A DNA stretch of 64,000 bases from Catellatospora tritici (GCF_019083965.1 NZ_JAHRCY010000013.1:177839-241838); one strand, 5' to 3'. Positions 35,508 through 43,862 are shown, counted from the first letter of the stretch. Translations and numbers: made by a program. Notes: a model not told the origin generated them from the sequence alone.

Positions 35508-37279
35508 GAGTCCTCCCGGGGGGTGTGCGGCACAGCGAGGTCGATCAGGTCGAGGAAGGAACGGTTGAGCAGGGCGGTGTCGGCCGGGCGCAGCGGGTGG
35601 TGGCCGAACAGCAGGGCCTGGCCGTACAGCGACTGGACGGTCAGGCCGACCAGCTCCGGGGTGGGCAGGGCGACCACGCGGCGCACCAGCGGGTTGCGGT
35701 GGTTGAGCACCAGCTGCGGGCGTACCTGCGCGTCGGCCTTCTCGAACGCCGACAGCACCCCCGCCCACAGGTCGTCGGCGGTCTGCGCGGTCTGCCGCAG
35801 CCGCCGCTGGAAGGTGGCGTCGCGGTCGGTGAGGTACAGCGCGGGCATGGTCGGCGGGTCGAACGCGCGCAGCACCACCTCGCAGCCCAGCGGGTCCAGC
35901 GTGCGCTGGGCGGTGGCCAGGAACGGGCGCAGGGTCAGCTCGGTGGCGGGATCGAGGGTGTCGAACCGGGTCGACAGGTCGCTCGGGTCCAGCCGGTCCA
36001 CCATGATCGAGGGGTCCAGCACCGGCAGCCGCTCGATCAGCTCGGCGTCGTAGGTGTAGCCGCCGTTGACCACGACCAGTCCCTGGGCCGCCGCGACCGC
36101 CGCGAGCTGCCGGAACTCGTCGTTGTTGGCGCTGTAGCGGACCACGCCGTGGCGGCGGCGCACCTCGCTCAGCGTCATGCGGCCCATGTTCGTCTCCATC
36201 GGCCACCACTGGTCGACCAGGCGCAGCATCTCCTCGTCGTGCATGGCCAGCGCCTTCACGCCGAGGTGGTGCACCGACAGGAACCGGTTCAGCCGGTCGG
36301 GGTCGTGGCGTGACAGGTTCACCAGCCAGCCGCGCAGCTGTTCGCCGAGCTGCTCGCGGACCGACTCGAGCAGGCTGTCCTCGTACAGGGCCTCGCGGCT
36401 GGCGGTGGGGCGCAGCTCGGTGGCGTCGACGACGCAGCGGGCGAAGAACGCCCACGGTGGCAGCACGTCCTCGGCGCCCTCGGCCAGCAGCATCCGCTTG
36501 AGGTAGACCCGGTGCCCGGACTTGGCGGCCGGGTTGGCGGCGTTCGGCAGCACCAGCGCGACGCCGGTCAGCCCCGCCTCGGGCACGCTCAGTTCGATCA
36601 CGTCGAACGGGGTGAACCCGAACGTCTGCTCGGCCAGCGCGGTCACCGCCGTCCGGTTGCCCGCCTGCCAGGGCAGGGTTTCGGCGGTGACCAGTGCACC
36701 GTCGACGCGCACGGGGTAGGGCAGCATCTCGCCGTAGAGGGTGGCCAGGTCCCGTACGCGCTGGGTCTCCAGCCAGGAGACGGCGTCGCGGCGCGGCACG
36801 AGCGTGACCGTGGTGCCGACCTCCTGCCGGTCCGGTCCGGCCGCGACCTGGTATCGGCCGTCGGAGTAGCCGGTCCAGTAGACGGTCGGGTGGCCCTCGT
36901 GGCGGGTCTGCACCCGGATCTCGTCGGCGACCAGGAAGCACGACAGCAGGCCGATGCCGAACTGGCCCAGGAATTCGTGCCGGGAGAAGCCGAGCTCGTC
37001 GCGCTTGCCGCTGCGGCCGATGGTCGCGAGCAGCTCGTGGACCTGCTGCTCGGTCAGCCCCAGGCCGGTGTCGTGCACCCGGAGCGTGCCGTCGCCGGTG
37101 GCGGCTGAGGTCTCCAGCCAAACCGAGGCGGGCGCGGTCGGGGCGGCGGTCCGGCGGGCGGTGATGGCGTCCACGGCGTTCTGCATGAGTTCGCGCACGT
37201 AGACGCGCGGGCTGCTGTAGAGGTGATGGCTCAGCAGATCGACGATGCCGCGGAGGTCCACCTGGAACGACTGGTTCAC
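35504..37279 (-). CDS. HSP90-family ATPase (HtpG-like)
   Basis: A 591-aa GHKL ATPase of the HSP90 family. N-terminal motifs: VRELMQNAVDAI (catalytic Glu and metal Asn), DTGLGL and GQFGIGLLSCFLV. A middle domain follows with YLKRMLLAEG, corresponding to the client/ATP-loop region, then a C-terminal domain shorter and less conserved than in E. coli HtpG. This fits the actinobacterial HSP90 subgroup that is paired with a TPR protein. GTG 37279 starts the conserved VNQSFQVDLRGIVDLL. The upstream 248 bp hold a REP-like palindrome. Confidence 0.9.
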   Translation of the reverse strand: MNQSFQVDLRGIVDLLSHHLYSSPRVYVRELMQNAVDAITARRTAAPTAPASVWLETSAATGDGTLRVHDTGLGLTEQQVHELLATIGRSGKRDELGFSRHEFLGQFGIGLLSCFLVADEIRVQTRHEGHPTVYWTGYSDGRYQVAAGPDRQEVGTTVTLVPRRDAVSWLETQRVRDLATLYGEMLPYPVRVDGALVTAETLPWQAGNRTAVTALAEQTFGFTPFDVIELSVPEAGLTGVALVLPNAANPAAKSGHRVYLKRMLLAEGAEDVLPPWAFFARCVVDATELRPTASREALYEDSLLESVREQLGEQLRGWLVNLSRHDPDRLNRFLSVHHLGVKALAMHDEEMLRLVDQWWPMETNMGRMTLSEVRRRHGVVRYSANNDEFRQLAAVAAAQGLVVVNGGYTYDAELIERLPVLDPSIMVDRLDPSDLSTRFDTLDPATELTLRPFLATAQRTLDPLGCEVVLRAFDPPTMPALYLTDRDATFQRRLRQTAQTADDLWAGVLSAFEKADAQVRPQLVLNHRNPLVRRVVALPTPELVGLTVQSLYGQALLFGHHPLRPADTALLNRSFLDLIDLAVPHTPREDS

Positions 37280-37439
37280 GCGCCAGAGGCTACCGGGGGC
37301 GGCTGACGTGCGGGGACCGGGTTTTCGGCCCAATGATCATGCCGTCCGGTACGACCGCCCACCGCGCCGCCACGTCCACCCGCTCCGCACCCGCCGCCGC
37401 GCGCCGGGGTGCCGTGCCGCCCGGCGGCGCGCCGCGAGC

Positions 37440-37501
37440 GTGCGGTTTCGGGAAAACTGCACGAACAGGGGCCTAGATTCCTGCAGTTTCCCCGGAACCG
37501 C
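37440..37501. repeat. 62-bp REP-like palindromic repeat, copy 1
   Basis: Arms GCGGTTTCGGGAAAACTGCA (37442-37461) and TGCAGTTTCCCCGGAACCGC (37482-37501) pair at 18 of 20 positions around a 20-nt loop. The same element occurs at 60921-60982 with 55 of 62 identical bases. It lies between the HSP90 start and the pentapeptide gene, outside any gene. Confidence 0.85.
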
Positions 37502-37527
37502 GCCTCAGCCACCGCGCGGCGCGGGGG

Positions 37528-38205
37528 TCAGGCGTCGGCGATGGTGATGCCCAGGGCGGTGGCCAGGGTGTGGGAGAGTGCGGTGAGGTCGTGGGAGCTG
37601 ATCGTGGCGCCGCGCAGGCTGGTGACGCTGCCGATGCCGCCCAGCTCGCACCGGGTGAACCGGGTGTCGCGGCAGTCGGCCTGGGCGAACTGAGCGCCCG
37701 ACAGGTCGCAGCCCTGGAACCGCGCGCCGCGTAGATCCGCCTGGGTGAAGTCGGCCCGGGTCAGGTTGCAGTCGACGAACGACACGTCCTTGAACGAGGA
37801 GAATCGGAACACCGCCAGGTCCATGCGGCACTCGCGCAGCGACACGTCCCGCAGCGAGCCGTCCACCCAGTGCAGCCCGGTGAGCCGTACCGCCTCGATG
37901 TCGACCCGCAGCAGGGCCGACCTGGTGGCGCGCAGGTTGGCCCAGTCGGAGCCGCGCACCTGGCAGTCGGTGAAGGTGGCCCGTTCCAGGATCGCCCCGG
38001 CCAGCGGGGTCCGGGTGAACCGGCACTGCTCGAACTCGACCCCGTGGCCGCTCTGCCCGCCCAGGTCGAGATCGTCGAACGACAGCTGCCGGAACCTCGC
38101 CTCGTCCTCCAGGTCGTGGTCCGGGGACGCGGCCGGCCGCGTCGTCGGGGGCAGCCGTGGCGGGGCGGGTGTCGGCGCTGCGGTGCTGCTGTTTCGTCCC
38201 GGCAT
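37528..38205 (-). CDS. Pentapeptide-repeat protein
   Basis: A 225-aa protein with a Pro/Thr-rich start and then about 25 pentapeptide repeats of A(D/N)LxX type: LAGAILERATFTDC, NLTRADFTQADLRGARF, DLSGAQFAQADC. These form a right-handed quadrilateral beta-helix. Some relatives (MfpA, Qnr) mimic DNA and protect gyrase, but nothing here proves such a role. Single gene; the ATG is at 38205. Confidence 0.85.
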   Translation of the reverse strand: MPGRNSSTAAPTPAPPRLPPTTRPAASPDHDLEDEARFRQLSFDDLDLGGQSGHGVEFEQCRFTRTPLAGAILERATFTDCQVRGSDWANLRATRSALLRVDIEAVRLTGLHWVDGSLRDVSLRECRMDLAVFRFSSFKDVSFVDCNLTRADFTQADLRGARFQGCDLSGAQFAQADCRDTRFTRCELGGIGSVTSLRGATISSHDLTALSHTLATALGITIADA

Positions 38206-38279
38206 CCTTGAGATCCTAGGTCGCCGGACCGTCGGCGGCGGTCAGCGGGTGGTGCGGACACGGCCCGGTCGGCGCCGGT

Positions 38280-38822
38280 TCAGCGATCGACGGCGGAGGT
38301 CAGGGGAGCCTGCTCCAGGATCTCGGCCCGGGTCTGGCCCCGGCGGTACACGATCAGCAGGATGACGGCCAGCAGCGGCATCAGGATGTCGGAGGGCAGC
38401 GCCCAGACGTTGGCCGGAGCGTGGTTGTCGTGGAAGACGAGCTGGTTGAAATGCCCCCAGGCGTCGCCCCAGAACGAGATGGCCAGGGCGGTGACGGCGG
38501 CGGTCATCCAGGTGCCGCGCAGCCGGCGCCAGGCGCAGCCGATGCCGAGCACGCTGACGGCGATGTCGTTCCAGCCCACTTCCCACTGGAACATCGACTG
38601 CGTGTAGCCGATCTGCTCGGCGGTCTGGTCCGACTGTGGGCCGATGTGGCTGAGCCCACCGAGGATGCCCCAGGCGCCGCCGCCGACCAGGATCCAGAGC
38701 AGGGCCAGTTCGACGACGCGATGGCCGGTACGACGTCCCGGATGCCTGTCGACCGCGACATGGATGAGCCAGCCGACGATGATCGTGAACCAGATGGCAG
38801 CGAAGAACAGCATGGTTTGCAC
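38280..38822 (-). CDS. DUF6790-like small integral membrane protein
   Basis: A 180-aa protein with four to five membrane helices (LFFAAIWFTIIVGWLIHVAV, LALLWILVGGGAWGILGGL, and two near the end). The QSMFQWEVGWNDIAVSVLG segment and GDAWGHFNQLVFHDNHAP are typical of a family I know as DUF6790. Function unknown. Upstream DNA shows no clear operator. Confidence 0.75.
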   Translation of the reverse strand: MQTMLFFAAIWFTIIVGWLIHVAVDRHPGRRTGHRVVELALLWILVGGGAWGILGGLSHIGPQSDQTAEQIGYTQSMFQWEVGWNDIAVSVLGIGCAWRRLRGTWMTAAVTALAISFWGDAWGHFNQLVFHDNHAPANVWALPSDILMPLLAVILLIVYRRGQTRAEILEQAPLTSAVDR

Positions 38823-38935
38823 CTCCGGCGGTTTCGACGCTACGCGCTCGTGGCGCGTCCGGGTGCGACTTGAGCGGGTCCGGGGGAGTGGGCACGGCGT
38901 GTCGGGCCGGATTTCCGGTGCTGCCGGACGGCGCG

Positions 38936-38968
38936 GCGGGGCGGCGCGCCCGACGGCGGCCGCCCCGC
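38936..38968. terminator. Stem-loop terminator
   Basis: GCGGGGCGGC (38936-38945) and GCCGCCCCGC (38959-38968) form a perfect 10-bp stem with a 13-nt loop, 14 bp beyond the stop of the minus-strand membrane protein gene at 38983. Confidence 0.65.
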
Positions 38969-38982
38969 AGGAGGTGCCGGGT

Positions 38983-39627
38983 TCAGGAGTGGATGTTCTC
39001 TCGGGCCGGGGCCGTCTCGACCGGGGCGAAGGCGGTGGTGCCCGGCGTGGTCCGGGCGTGTGCGAACCCGGCGAGGGCCAGCAGCGCCAGGAGCAGGGCG
39101 GCGAGGTAGGCGACCAGGGCCGCCTGACCGGCCTTGGTGCCGAACTCGCTGAAGCCGTACGTGGTCAGCAGCAGTCCGCGCAGGGTCTCGCCCTTGAACA
39201 CGGTCTCCCGCTGGGCGGTGACGTCGGCCAGCTGCTGCTGCAGCGCGGCGAGGTTCGGGTCGTTGCTCTTCGTCGCCTCGGTGACCTTCGCGCGCAGCTC
39301 GGCCTGCGGCACGCCGAGGTCGGCGTAGGTCTTGCCGCCCGCGATGCCCTTGAGGTGCAGGCCGATGAACTCGTTGGCGTAGACCTCGGCCTGCTTGCCG
39401 GTGCTCAGCCGCTGCCCGGCGTACTCGACCAGGCCGGGCTGCGCGCGCTCCTCGTCGGTGAGGGTGTCGGCGGTCTTGAACGTGATGTTCTGGGCGCGCA
39501 GCTGCGTGGCGACGTAGTCGTCGGCGAAGTCGGCGTTGGACTTCAGCACGAATCCGGCCACCGCCAGCAGTACGGCGATGAGCAGGCCACCGATGCTGAA
39601 CATGAGGTCGAGGGTCCGGCGCTTCAC
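38983..39627 (-). CDS. Two-helix membrane protein of unknown function, possible hypoxia regulon member
   Basis: A 214-aa protein: helix 1 near the start (FSIGGLLIAVLLAVAGFVL), a ~125-aa helical extracytoplasmic region (NADFADDYVATQLRAQNITF), and helix 2 near the end (AALVAYLAALLLALLALAGF). Actinobacterial relatives are annotated only as hypothetical. GTG 39627 has an AAGGAG site. Upstream at 39714-39727 a DosR-like half-conserved box is found, so it may belong to the same regulon as the Acg-like gene at 42038 (inference). Confidence 0.75.
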   Translation of the reverse strand: MKRRTLDLMFSIGGLLIAVLLAVAGFVLKSNADFADDYVATQLRAQNITFKTADTLTDEERAQPGLVEYAGQRLSTGKQAEVYANEFIGLHLKGIAGGKTYADLGVPQAELRAKVTEATKSNDPNLAALQQQLADVTAQRETVFKGETLRGLLLTTYGFSEFGTKAGQAALVAYLAALLLALLALAGFAHARTTPGTTAFAPVETAPARENIHS

Positions 39628-39713
39628 GGTCGTCTCCTTGGGACGCTGGGGATGTGTTCTCAGCATCGCGTCGGACGGGGACCGGTCGGCAGGGTTGCCC
39701 GGCCCGTTCCGGC

Positions 39714-39727
39714 GGGACCAAAGCCCT
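39714..39727. promoter_or_regulatory. DosR-like box upstream of the two-helix membrane protein
   Basis: GGGACCAAAGCCCT keeps the GGGAC half and the CAAA spacer of the perfect box at 41967 (GGGACCAAAGTCCC) but its second half is weaker. It is 87 bp before the GTG at 39627. Another partial site (GGGAC at 39678) is nearby. Confidence 0.4.
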
Positions 39728-39772
39728 TGCCGGTGCGGGCCGGGCGGCCCGGGACGGTCCGGAAGGGACGGC

Positions 39773-40348
39773 TCAGGGGCGGGTGGTGGCGGCCGCGACG
39801 AGCGCGTGCGCGGCGGCCTTGGCGGCGTCGGCCGTGGCCGGGTCGGCGTCGAGCACCCCGGCCGACAGGCCGCCGTCGAGCAGCAGGGTGAGCTGCCGGG
39901 CGAGCAGATCGGGATCGGTCGCCCCGGCCCGGCGGGCGAGGTCGGTGATCCAGGCGCGGACGACCTGCTTGTGCTCGACGGTGCGGGCGTGCACGGCGCT
40001 TCCCGGCGCCGCCTCGGCCGCGGTGTTGATGAACGCGCAGCCGTGGTACCCCTCGCGGCGGCAGGCGCCGGCCAGCGCGTCGAACATGCCGACCAGCTGG
40101 GCGTGCGGGTCCTCGCCCGCGGCTCGGGCGGCCGTCCGCAGGCCGCCGAACCAGGCCCGGTCCACCTGTTCCAGGTAGGCCAGGACCAGGTCGTCCTTGC
40201 GCGGAAAGTGCTTGTACAGCGTCGCCTTGGCCACGCCGGACTCGGCGATGACGGTGTCCACGCCCACCCCGCGCGGCCCGTGGGCGTAGAAGAGGCGGAA
40301 CGCCGTGTCCAGGATCCGCTCGCGGGCGGGCTGGCGGGTCGGGTTCAT
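39773..40348 (-). CDS. TetR-family transcriptional regulator
   Basis: A 191-aa regulator. The N-terminal helix-turn-helix reads RILDTAFRLFYAHGPRGVGVD, ending with VAKATLYKHFPRKDDLV. The C-terminal ligand domain has the Cys in EGYHGCAFIN seen in TetR proteins that control oxidoreductases. ATG 40348 has GGAAGG upstream. It is divergent from an NAD(P)-dependent reductase and two GTCT-type inverted repeats lie between them, so it probably represses both genes. Confidence 0.9.
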   Translation of the reverse strand: MNPTRQPARERILDTAFRLFYAHGPRGVGVDTVIAESGVAKATLYKHFPRKDDLVLAYLEQVDRAWFGGLRTAARAAGEDPHAQLVGMFDALAGACRREGYHGCAFINTAAEAAPGSAVHARTVEHKQVVRAWITDLARRAGATDPDLLARQLTLLLDGGLSAGVLDADPATADAAKAAAHALVAAATTRP

Positions 40349-40382
40349 CGGACTGCCTTCCGTCACGTCAGCGGCCATCCTA

Positions 40383-40398
40383 CAGACGAGTCGGTCTG
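40383..40398. promoter_or_regulatory. Second TetR-type operator (weaker)
   Basis: CAGAC-N6-GTCTG inverted repeat, 35 bp before the tetR start and about 70 bp from the stronger operator. Confidence 0.4.
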
Positions 40399-40452
40399 GT
40401 GGAACCGCTCAGCTGCTCGGGGTCAGCCGAGATGCCAGTGGAAAGGCAGTAG

Positions 40453-40466
40453 ACAGACCTGTCTGT
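40453..40466. promoter_or_regulatory. TetR-type operator
   Basis: ACAGAC-CT-GTCTGT is a perfect 6+2+6 inverted repeat extended by flanking AG and TA bases. It lies midway between the divergent tetR and reductase genes, the expected site for autoregulation and control of the reductase. Confidence 0.65.
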
Positions 40467-40514
40467 TAGTCTCGGTCTCGTGAGTCCTGATTGCATCGCA
40501 GGAGAGGGCAGCTG

Positions 40515-41195
40515 ATGAAGATCGCAGTACTGGGAACCGGATCGGTCGGCCGGACGTTGGCGGCCGCGTTCGCCCGGGTCGGGCACGAGGTCACCGTCGG
40601 CACCCGCGACGTGGCGGGCACACTGGCCCGGACCGAGCCCGACGGCATGGGCAACGAGCCGTACCGGACCTGGGCACAGGCCAATCCCGCGGTGCGACTG
40701 GCCGCCTTCGCCGACGCCGCCGCGGACGCCGAGCTGGTCGTCAACGCGACCTCCGGCGAGGCGTCGCTCGCGGCCCTGCGGGCAGCGGGGCCGGACGGCC
40801 TGGCGGGCAAGGTGGTCCTGGACGTGGCCAACCCGCTCGACTTCTCGCAGGGCTTCCCGCCGACGCTGTCGGTGCAGGGCACCGACTCGCTGGCCGAGCA
40901 GCTCCAGCGCGCCTTCCCGCAGGCCCGGATCGTCAAGGCGCTCAACACCATGACCGCCTCGATCATGGCCGACCCGCGCCGCCTCGCCGACGGGCGGCAC
41001 ACCGTCTTCGTCTCCGGCGACGACGACGCGGCGAAGAAGACGGTCACCGGCCTGCTGGAGCAGCTGGGCCACCGGGACGTGATCGAGCTGGGCGACCTGT
41101 CCACCGCACGCGGCGCCGAGATGCTGCTGCCGCTGTGGCTGCGCCTGTACGCGGCCCTGGGCACCAGCGAGTTCAACATCAAGGTCGTCCGCTGA
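40515..41195 (+). CDS. NAD(P)-binding oxidoreductase (F420:NADP-reductase-like)
   Basis: A 226-aa protein with a Rossmann start (MKIAVLGTGSVGRTLAAAFA) and GTRD, then VVNATSGEAS and VLDVANPLDFSQGFPP. It belongs to the NADPH-dependent F420 reductase/NpdG-like and metalloreductase superfamily. The true hydride acceptor is not known. ATG 40515 has a GGAGAGGG site. It is divergent from the TetR gene that probably controls it. Confidence 0.83.
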   Translation: MKIAVLGTGSVGRTLAAAFARVGHEVTVGTRDVAGTLARTEPDGMGNEPYRTWAQANPAVRLAAFADAAADAELVVNATSGEASLAALRAAGPDGLAGKVVLDVANPLDFSQGFPPTLSVQGTDSLAEQLQRAFPQARIVKALNTMTASIMADPRRLADGRHTVFVSGDDDAAKKTVTGLLEQLGHRDVIELGDLSTARGAEMLLPLWLRLYAALGTSEFNIKVVR

Positions 41196-41198
41196 GCA

Positions 41199-41236
41199 CG
41201 TGCCCGGCTCGGGTGGGCCCACCCGAGCCGGGCACG
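41199..41236. terminator. 38-bp perfect palindrome, bidirectional terminator
   Basis: CGTGCCCGGCTCGGGTGGG is followed at once by its exact complement, 19+19 bp with no spacer. It starts 4 bp after the reductase stop and lies between convergent genes. Confidence 0.85.
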
Positions 41237-41288
41237 CGGGCGGCAGCCGGACTTCCGCACGGTGCCGTGCTGGAGCAGCGCCGACGGA

Positions 41289-41930
41289 CTAGCGGCGGTG
41301 CTGGTCGCCGAGCTTCACCGCGAACACCGCCGCCTGCGTACGCCGTTCCAGGCCGAGCTTGGTGAGCAGGCTGGACACGTAGTTCTTGACGGTCTTCTCG
41401 GCCAGGAACATCTGGGCGGCGATCTGCCGGTTGGTCAGGCCGTCGGCGACGTAGCCGAGGATCTTGCGCTCCTGGTCGGTGAGCGCCTTGAGTTGGTCGG
41501 GCTCATGCCGAGGGTGGCGGATGCGGTCGAGCACCCGCTGGGTGACCGCCGGGTCGAGCAGTGACTGGCCCGCGGCGACCCGGCGTACGCCGTCGACGAG
41601 GTCGGTGCCCCGGATCTGCTTGAGCACGTACCCGGCCGCGCCGGCCATGATCGCGGCGAACAGGGCCTCGTCGTCCTCGTACGAGGTGAGGATCAGGCCC
41701 TGGATGTGCGGGTCGACCGACCGGATGTCGCGGCAGACGTCGATGCCGCTGCCGTCGGGCAGTCGGGCGTCGAGCACCGCCACGTCCGGGCGCAGTGCCG
41801 GGATGCGCCGGGTCGCCTCGACGGCCGAGCCGGACTCGCCGACCACCTCGATGTCACCGGCGGCCTGCAGCAGTTCGCGCAGGCCGCGCCGGACGACCTC
41901 GTGGTCGTCGAGCAGGAACACACGGATCAC
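41289..41930 (-). CDS. DevR/DosR-like NarL-family response regulator (orphan)
   Basis: A 213-aa regulator starting at GTG 41930. The receiver domain has DDHEVVRRGLRELL and the phospho-acceptor Asp54 in VAVLDARLPDG (the same number as in DosR), with the Lys in GYVLKQ. The LuxR-type helix-turn-helix is LTDQERKILGYVADGLTNRQ with TVKNYVSSLLTKL. No sensor kinase is adjacent in the window. A perfect DosR-type palindrome lies 37-50 bp upstream. It probably answers to low oxygen or redox state and controls the neighbouring nitroreductase. Confidence 0.9.
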   Translation of the reverse strand: MIRVFLLDDHEVVRRGLRELLQAAGDIEVVGESGSAVEATRRIPALRPDVAVLDARLPDGSGIDVCRDIRSVDPHIQGLILTSYEDDEALFAAIMAGAAGYVLKQIRGTDLVDGVRRVAAGQSLLDPAVTQRVLDRIRHPRHEPDQLKALTDQERKILGYVADGLTNRQIAAQMFLAEKTVKNYVSSLLTKLGLERRTQAAVFAVKLGDQHRR

Positions 41931-41966
41931 TACTGCATTCTGCGCCCCCAGCAGCCACGCCGGACA

Positions 41967-41980
41967 GGGACCAAAGTCCC
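41967..41980. promoter_or_regulatory. DosR/DevR-type binding box (primary)
   Basis: GGGACCAAAGTCCC is a perfect match in both halves to the DosR box core (GGGAC-N4-GTCCC). It lies between the divergent response-regulator and Acg-like genes, 58 bp before ATG 42038. Confidence 0.75.
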
Positions 41981-41988
41981 GCCCACCC

Positions 41989-42002
41989 GGGACGCGGTGC
42001 CC
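41989..42002. promoter_or_regulatory. DosR/DevR-type box (secondary)
   Basis: GGGACGCGGTGCCC keeps the GGGAC half. It starts 22 bp after the primary box, on the same face of the helix, as in tandem DevR sites. Confidence 0.45.
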
Positions 42003-42037
42003 TGCCGCCCGCCGGGGGCGCGGCGCACGGTGAAGAC

Positions 42038-43021
42038 ATGTCAGCGGTGAGTTCAACCGAGCAGGCGTTGCGAAGTGCGGTGCGGGCCGCGCTGGTCGCG
42101 CCGTCGATCTTCAACACCCAGCCGTGGCGCTGGCGGCTCGACCCGCCCAGCGCCCGCCTGTACGCCGACCGCAGCCGCCAGCTGCTGGTGGCCGACCCGG
42201 CCGGTCGGCTGCTCACCGTCAGCTGCGGGGTGGCGCTGCACCATGCCCGCACCGTCCTGGCGGCGCTGGGCCGGATCGTCGACGTGGTCCGGTTTCCCGA
42301 CCCGGCCGACCCGGAACTGCTCGCCGAACTGACGGTCGACGGCTGCGGCGAGCCCGAACTGGAGCAGCTGCTGGCGGCGGGCGCGATCCAGCGGCGGCGC
42401 ACCGACCGTCGCCCGTTCGGTTCGCGGCTGGTGCCGGAGGCGGTCTGCCGGGCCCTGGCGCGCGCCGCCGAACGGCAGGGCGCGCACGCCCTGACGATCG
42501 GCCGGGACCGCGTTGCCCTGTTCGCACTCACCGCGGTCCACGCCGCCCTGATGGAGCTGTCCGACCCGGACTACCGTGCCGAGCTGGCCGACTGGACCCA
42601 CCGCCCGCCGTGGAGCGGTGACGGCGTGGACACGGCCAGCGGGGTCAGGGCGGTGGCCCGACGCGTGCCGGTACGCGACTACGCCCCCTTCGGCGGTCCC
42701 ACCCTGCCCGCCGGTCGCGAGGACGACCGGGGCGCCCGCTACCTGCTGATCTACACCGACAGCGAGCTGCCGGGCGACTGGATCCGGGCCGGGGAGGCGC
42801 TGTCGGCGGTGCTGCTGTCGGCGGTGTCCGTCGGGTTGTCCACGGCTCCGATCAGCGACGTCACCGAGCTGGCCGCGACCCGGGACGAGCTGCGCGAGCT
42901 GCTGCCCGGTCCGGGCCATCCGCAGATCGCGGTACGCGTCGGCTACCCAGCCGACGGCGCGCCGCCGCCACCGACCGCGCGGCGGCTGCCCGAGGAGGTC
43001 GTCGAGACACCACCGAGGTGA
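42038..43021 (+). CDS. Acg-like nitroreductase-family protein
   Basis: A 327-aa protein of the Acg/Rv2032 group. The signature APSIFNTQPWRWRL near the start and the two-lobed flavodoxin-like nitroreductase pattern (RRRTDRRPFG; later GEALSAVLLSAVSVGL) identify it. In Mycobacterium tuberculosis Acg is a DosR-regulon protein that binds FMN but lacks normal nitroreductase activity and may store flavin. Here too a DosR-type box and a DosR-like regulator lie next to it, so the regulatory link seems conserved. ATG 42038. ApbE follows 46 bp downstream. Confidence 0.88.
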   Translation: MSAVSSTEQALRSAVRAALVAPSIFNTQPWRWRLDPPSARLYADRSRQLLVADPAGRLLTVSCGVALHHARTVLAALGRIVDVVRFPDPADPELLAELTVDGCGEPELEQLLAAGAIQRRRTDRRPFGSRLVPEAVCRALARAAERQGAHALTIGRDRVALFALTAVHAALMELSDPDYRAELADWTHRPPWSGDGVDTASGVRAVARRVPVRDYAPFGGPTLPAGREDDRGARYLLIYTDSELPGDWIRAGEALSAVLLSAVSVGLSTAPISDVTELAATRDELRELLPGPGHPQIAVRVGYPADGAPPPPTARRLPEEVVETPPR

Positions 43022-43067
43022 TCCGCCCGCCCGGGTTCGCCCCGGCTGCCGCTAGCCTGGCCGGGAC

Positions 43068-43862
43068 ATGAGTATTCAGCGCCGGGTAGAGATGGTCATG
43101 GGTACGGCGATCAGCGTCGACCTCGCCGACGACGCCGAGTTCGAGGTCCTGTTCGAGGGCGCGGCGCAGGCGTTCGCGTGGTTCCGCGAGGTCGACGAAC
43201 GGTTCAGCACGTACAAGGAGCACAGCGAGGTCAGTCGGCTGCGCCGCGGGGAGATCACGGCCGCGCAGGGGTCGGCCGACCTGCGGCAGGTGCTGGCGGC
43301 CTGCGCCGACCTGTGGAGCGAGACCGGCGGCTTCTTCGACGCGTCGGCCACCGGGCGGCTGGACCCGTCCGGCTACGTCAAGGGCTGGTCGGTGCAGGTC
43401 GCCTCGGACCGCCTCACCGCGGCGGGGCTGGTGAACCACTGCATCAACGCGGGCGGTGACGTGTGCGTACGCGGCCGTCCGGCACCGGACCGGTCCTGGC
43501 GCGTCGGCATCCAGCATCCCTGGGAGCGCGGGCGCCTGGCCTGGGTCCTGTCGGTCGGCGACGCGGCGGTGGCCACCTCGGGCACCTACGAGCGCGGCTT
43601 GCACGTGGTCGACCCGTTCACCGGGCAGCCCGCCGCCGCACTGCGCTCGGTCACCGTCGTCGGCACTGACCTGGGCTCGGCCGACGCGTACGCCACGGCG
43701 GCGTTCGCGATGGGCCGGGCCGGGATCGACTGGCTCGCGGCCCGCGCCGACCTCGAATGGGCCGTGATCGCCGAGGACGGCCAGGCCTACCGCTCGCCCG
43801 GCCTGCCACTGGCCGCCGACGACGCGACCCTGGACACCGAGTCTGGCCTCCACCGAGGCTGA
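43068..43862 (+). CDS. apbE: FAD:protein FMN transferase
   Basis: A 264-aa ApbE. Motifs in order: MVMGTAISVDL, FSTYKEHSEVSRLRRGE, GGFFDASATGRLDPSGYVKGW, NAGGDVCVRG, ATSGTYERG and the C-terminal metal-binding ADAYATAAFAMG. It should attach FMN to a Thr in a SGAT motif; such a target (SGATVTS) is encoded three genes on at 45355. No lipobox or signal, so it may act inside or be poorly exported; family members are usually lipoproteins, which is a difference. Confidence 0.92.
   Translation: MSIQRRVEMVMGTAISVDLADDAEFEVLFEGAAQAFAWFREVDERFSTYKEHSEVSRLRRGEITAAQGSADLRQVLAACADLWSETGGFFDASATGRLDPSGYVKGWSVQVASDRLTAAGLVNHCINAGGDVCVRGRPAPDRSWRVGIQHPWERGRLAWVLSVGDAAVATSGTYERGLHVVDPFTGQPAAALRSVTVVGTDLGSADAYATAAFAMGRAGIDWLAARADLEWAVIAEDGQAYRSPGLPLAADDATLDTESGLHRG

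Noticed and set aside
32763..36053. A 1,096-codon open frame antisense to the TPR and HSP90 genes
   Set aside because: It mirrors the codon bias of the real genes, has no recognisable domain and would overlap two well-supported genes.
39678..39691. A second DosR box upstream of the two-helix membrane protein
   Set aside because: Only the GGGAC half is present; the other half does not match and the spacing to the first box is wrong.
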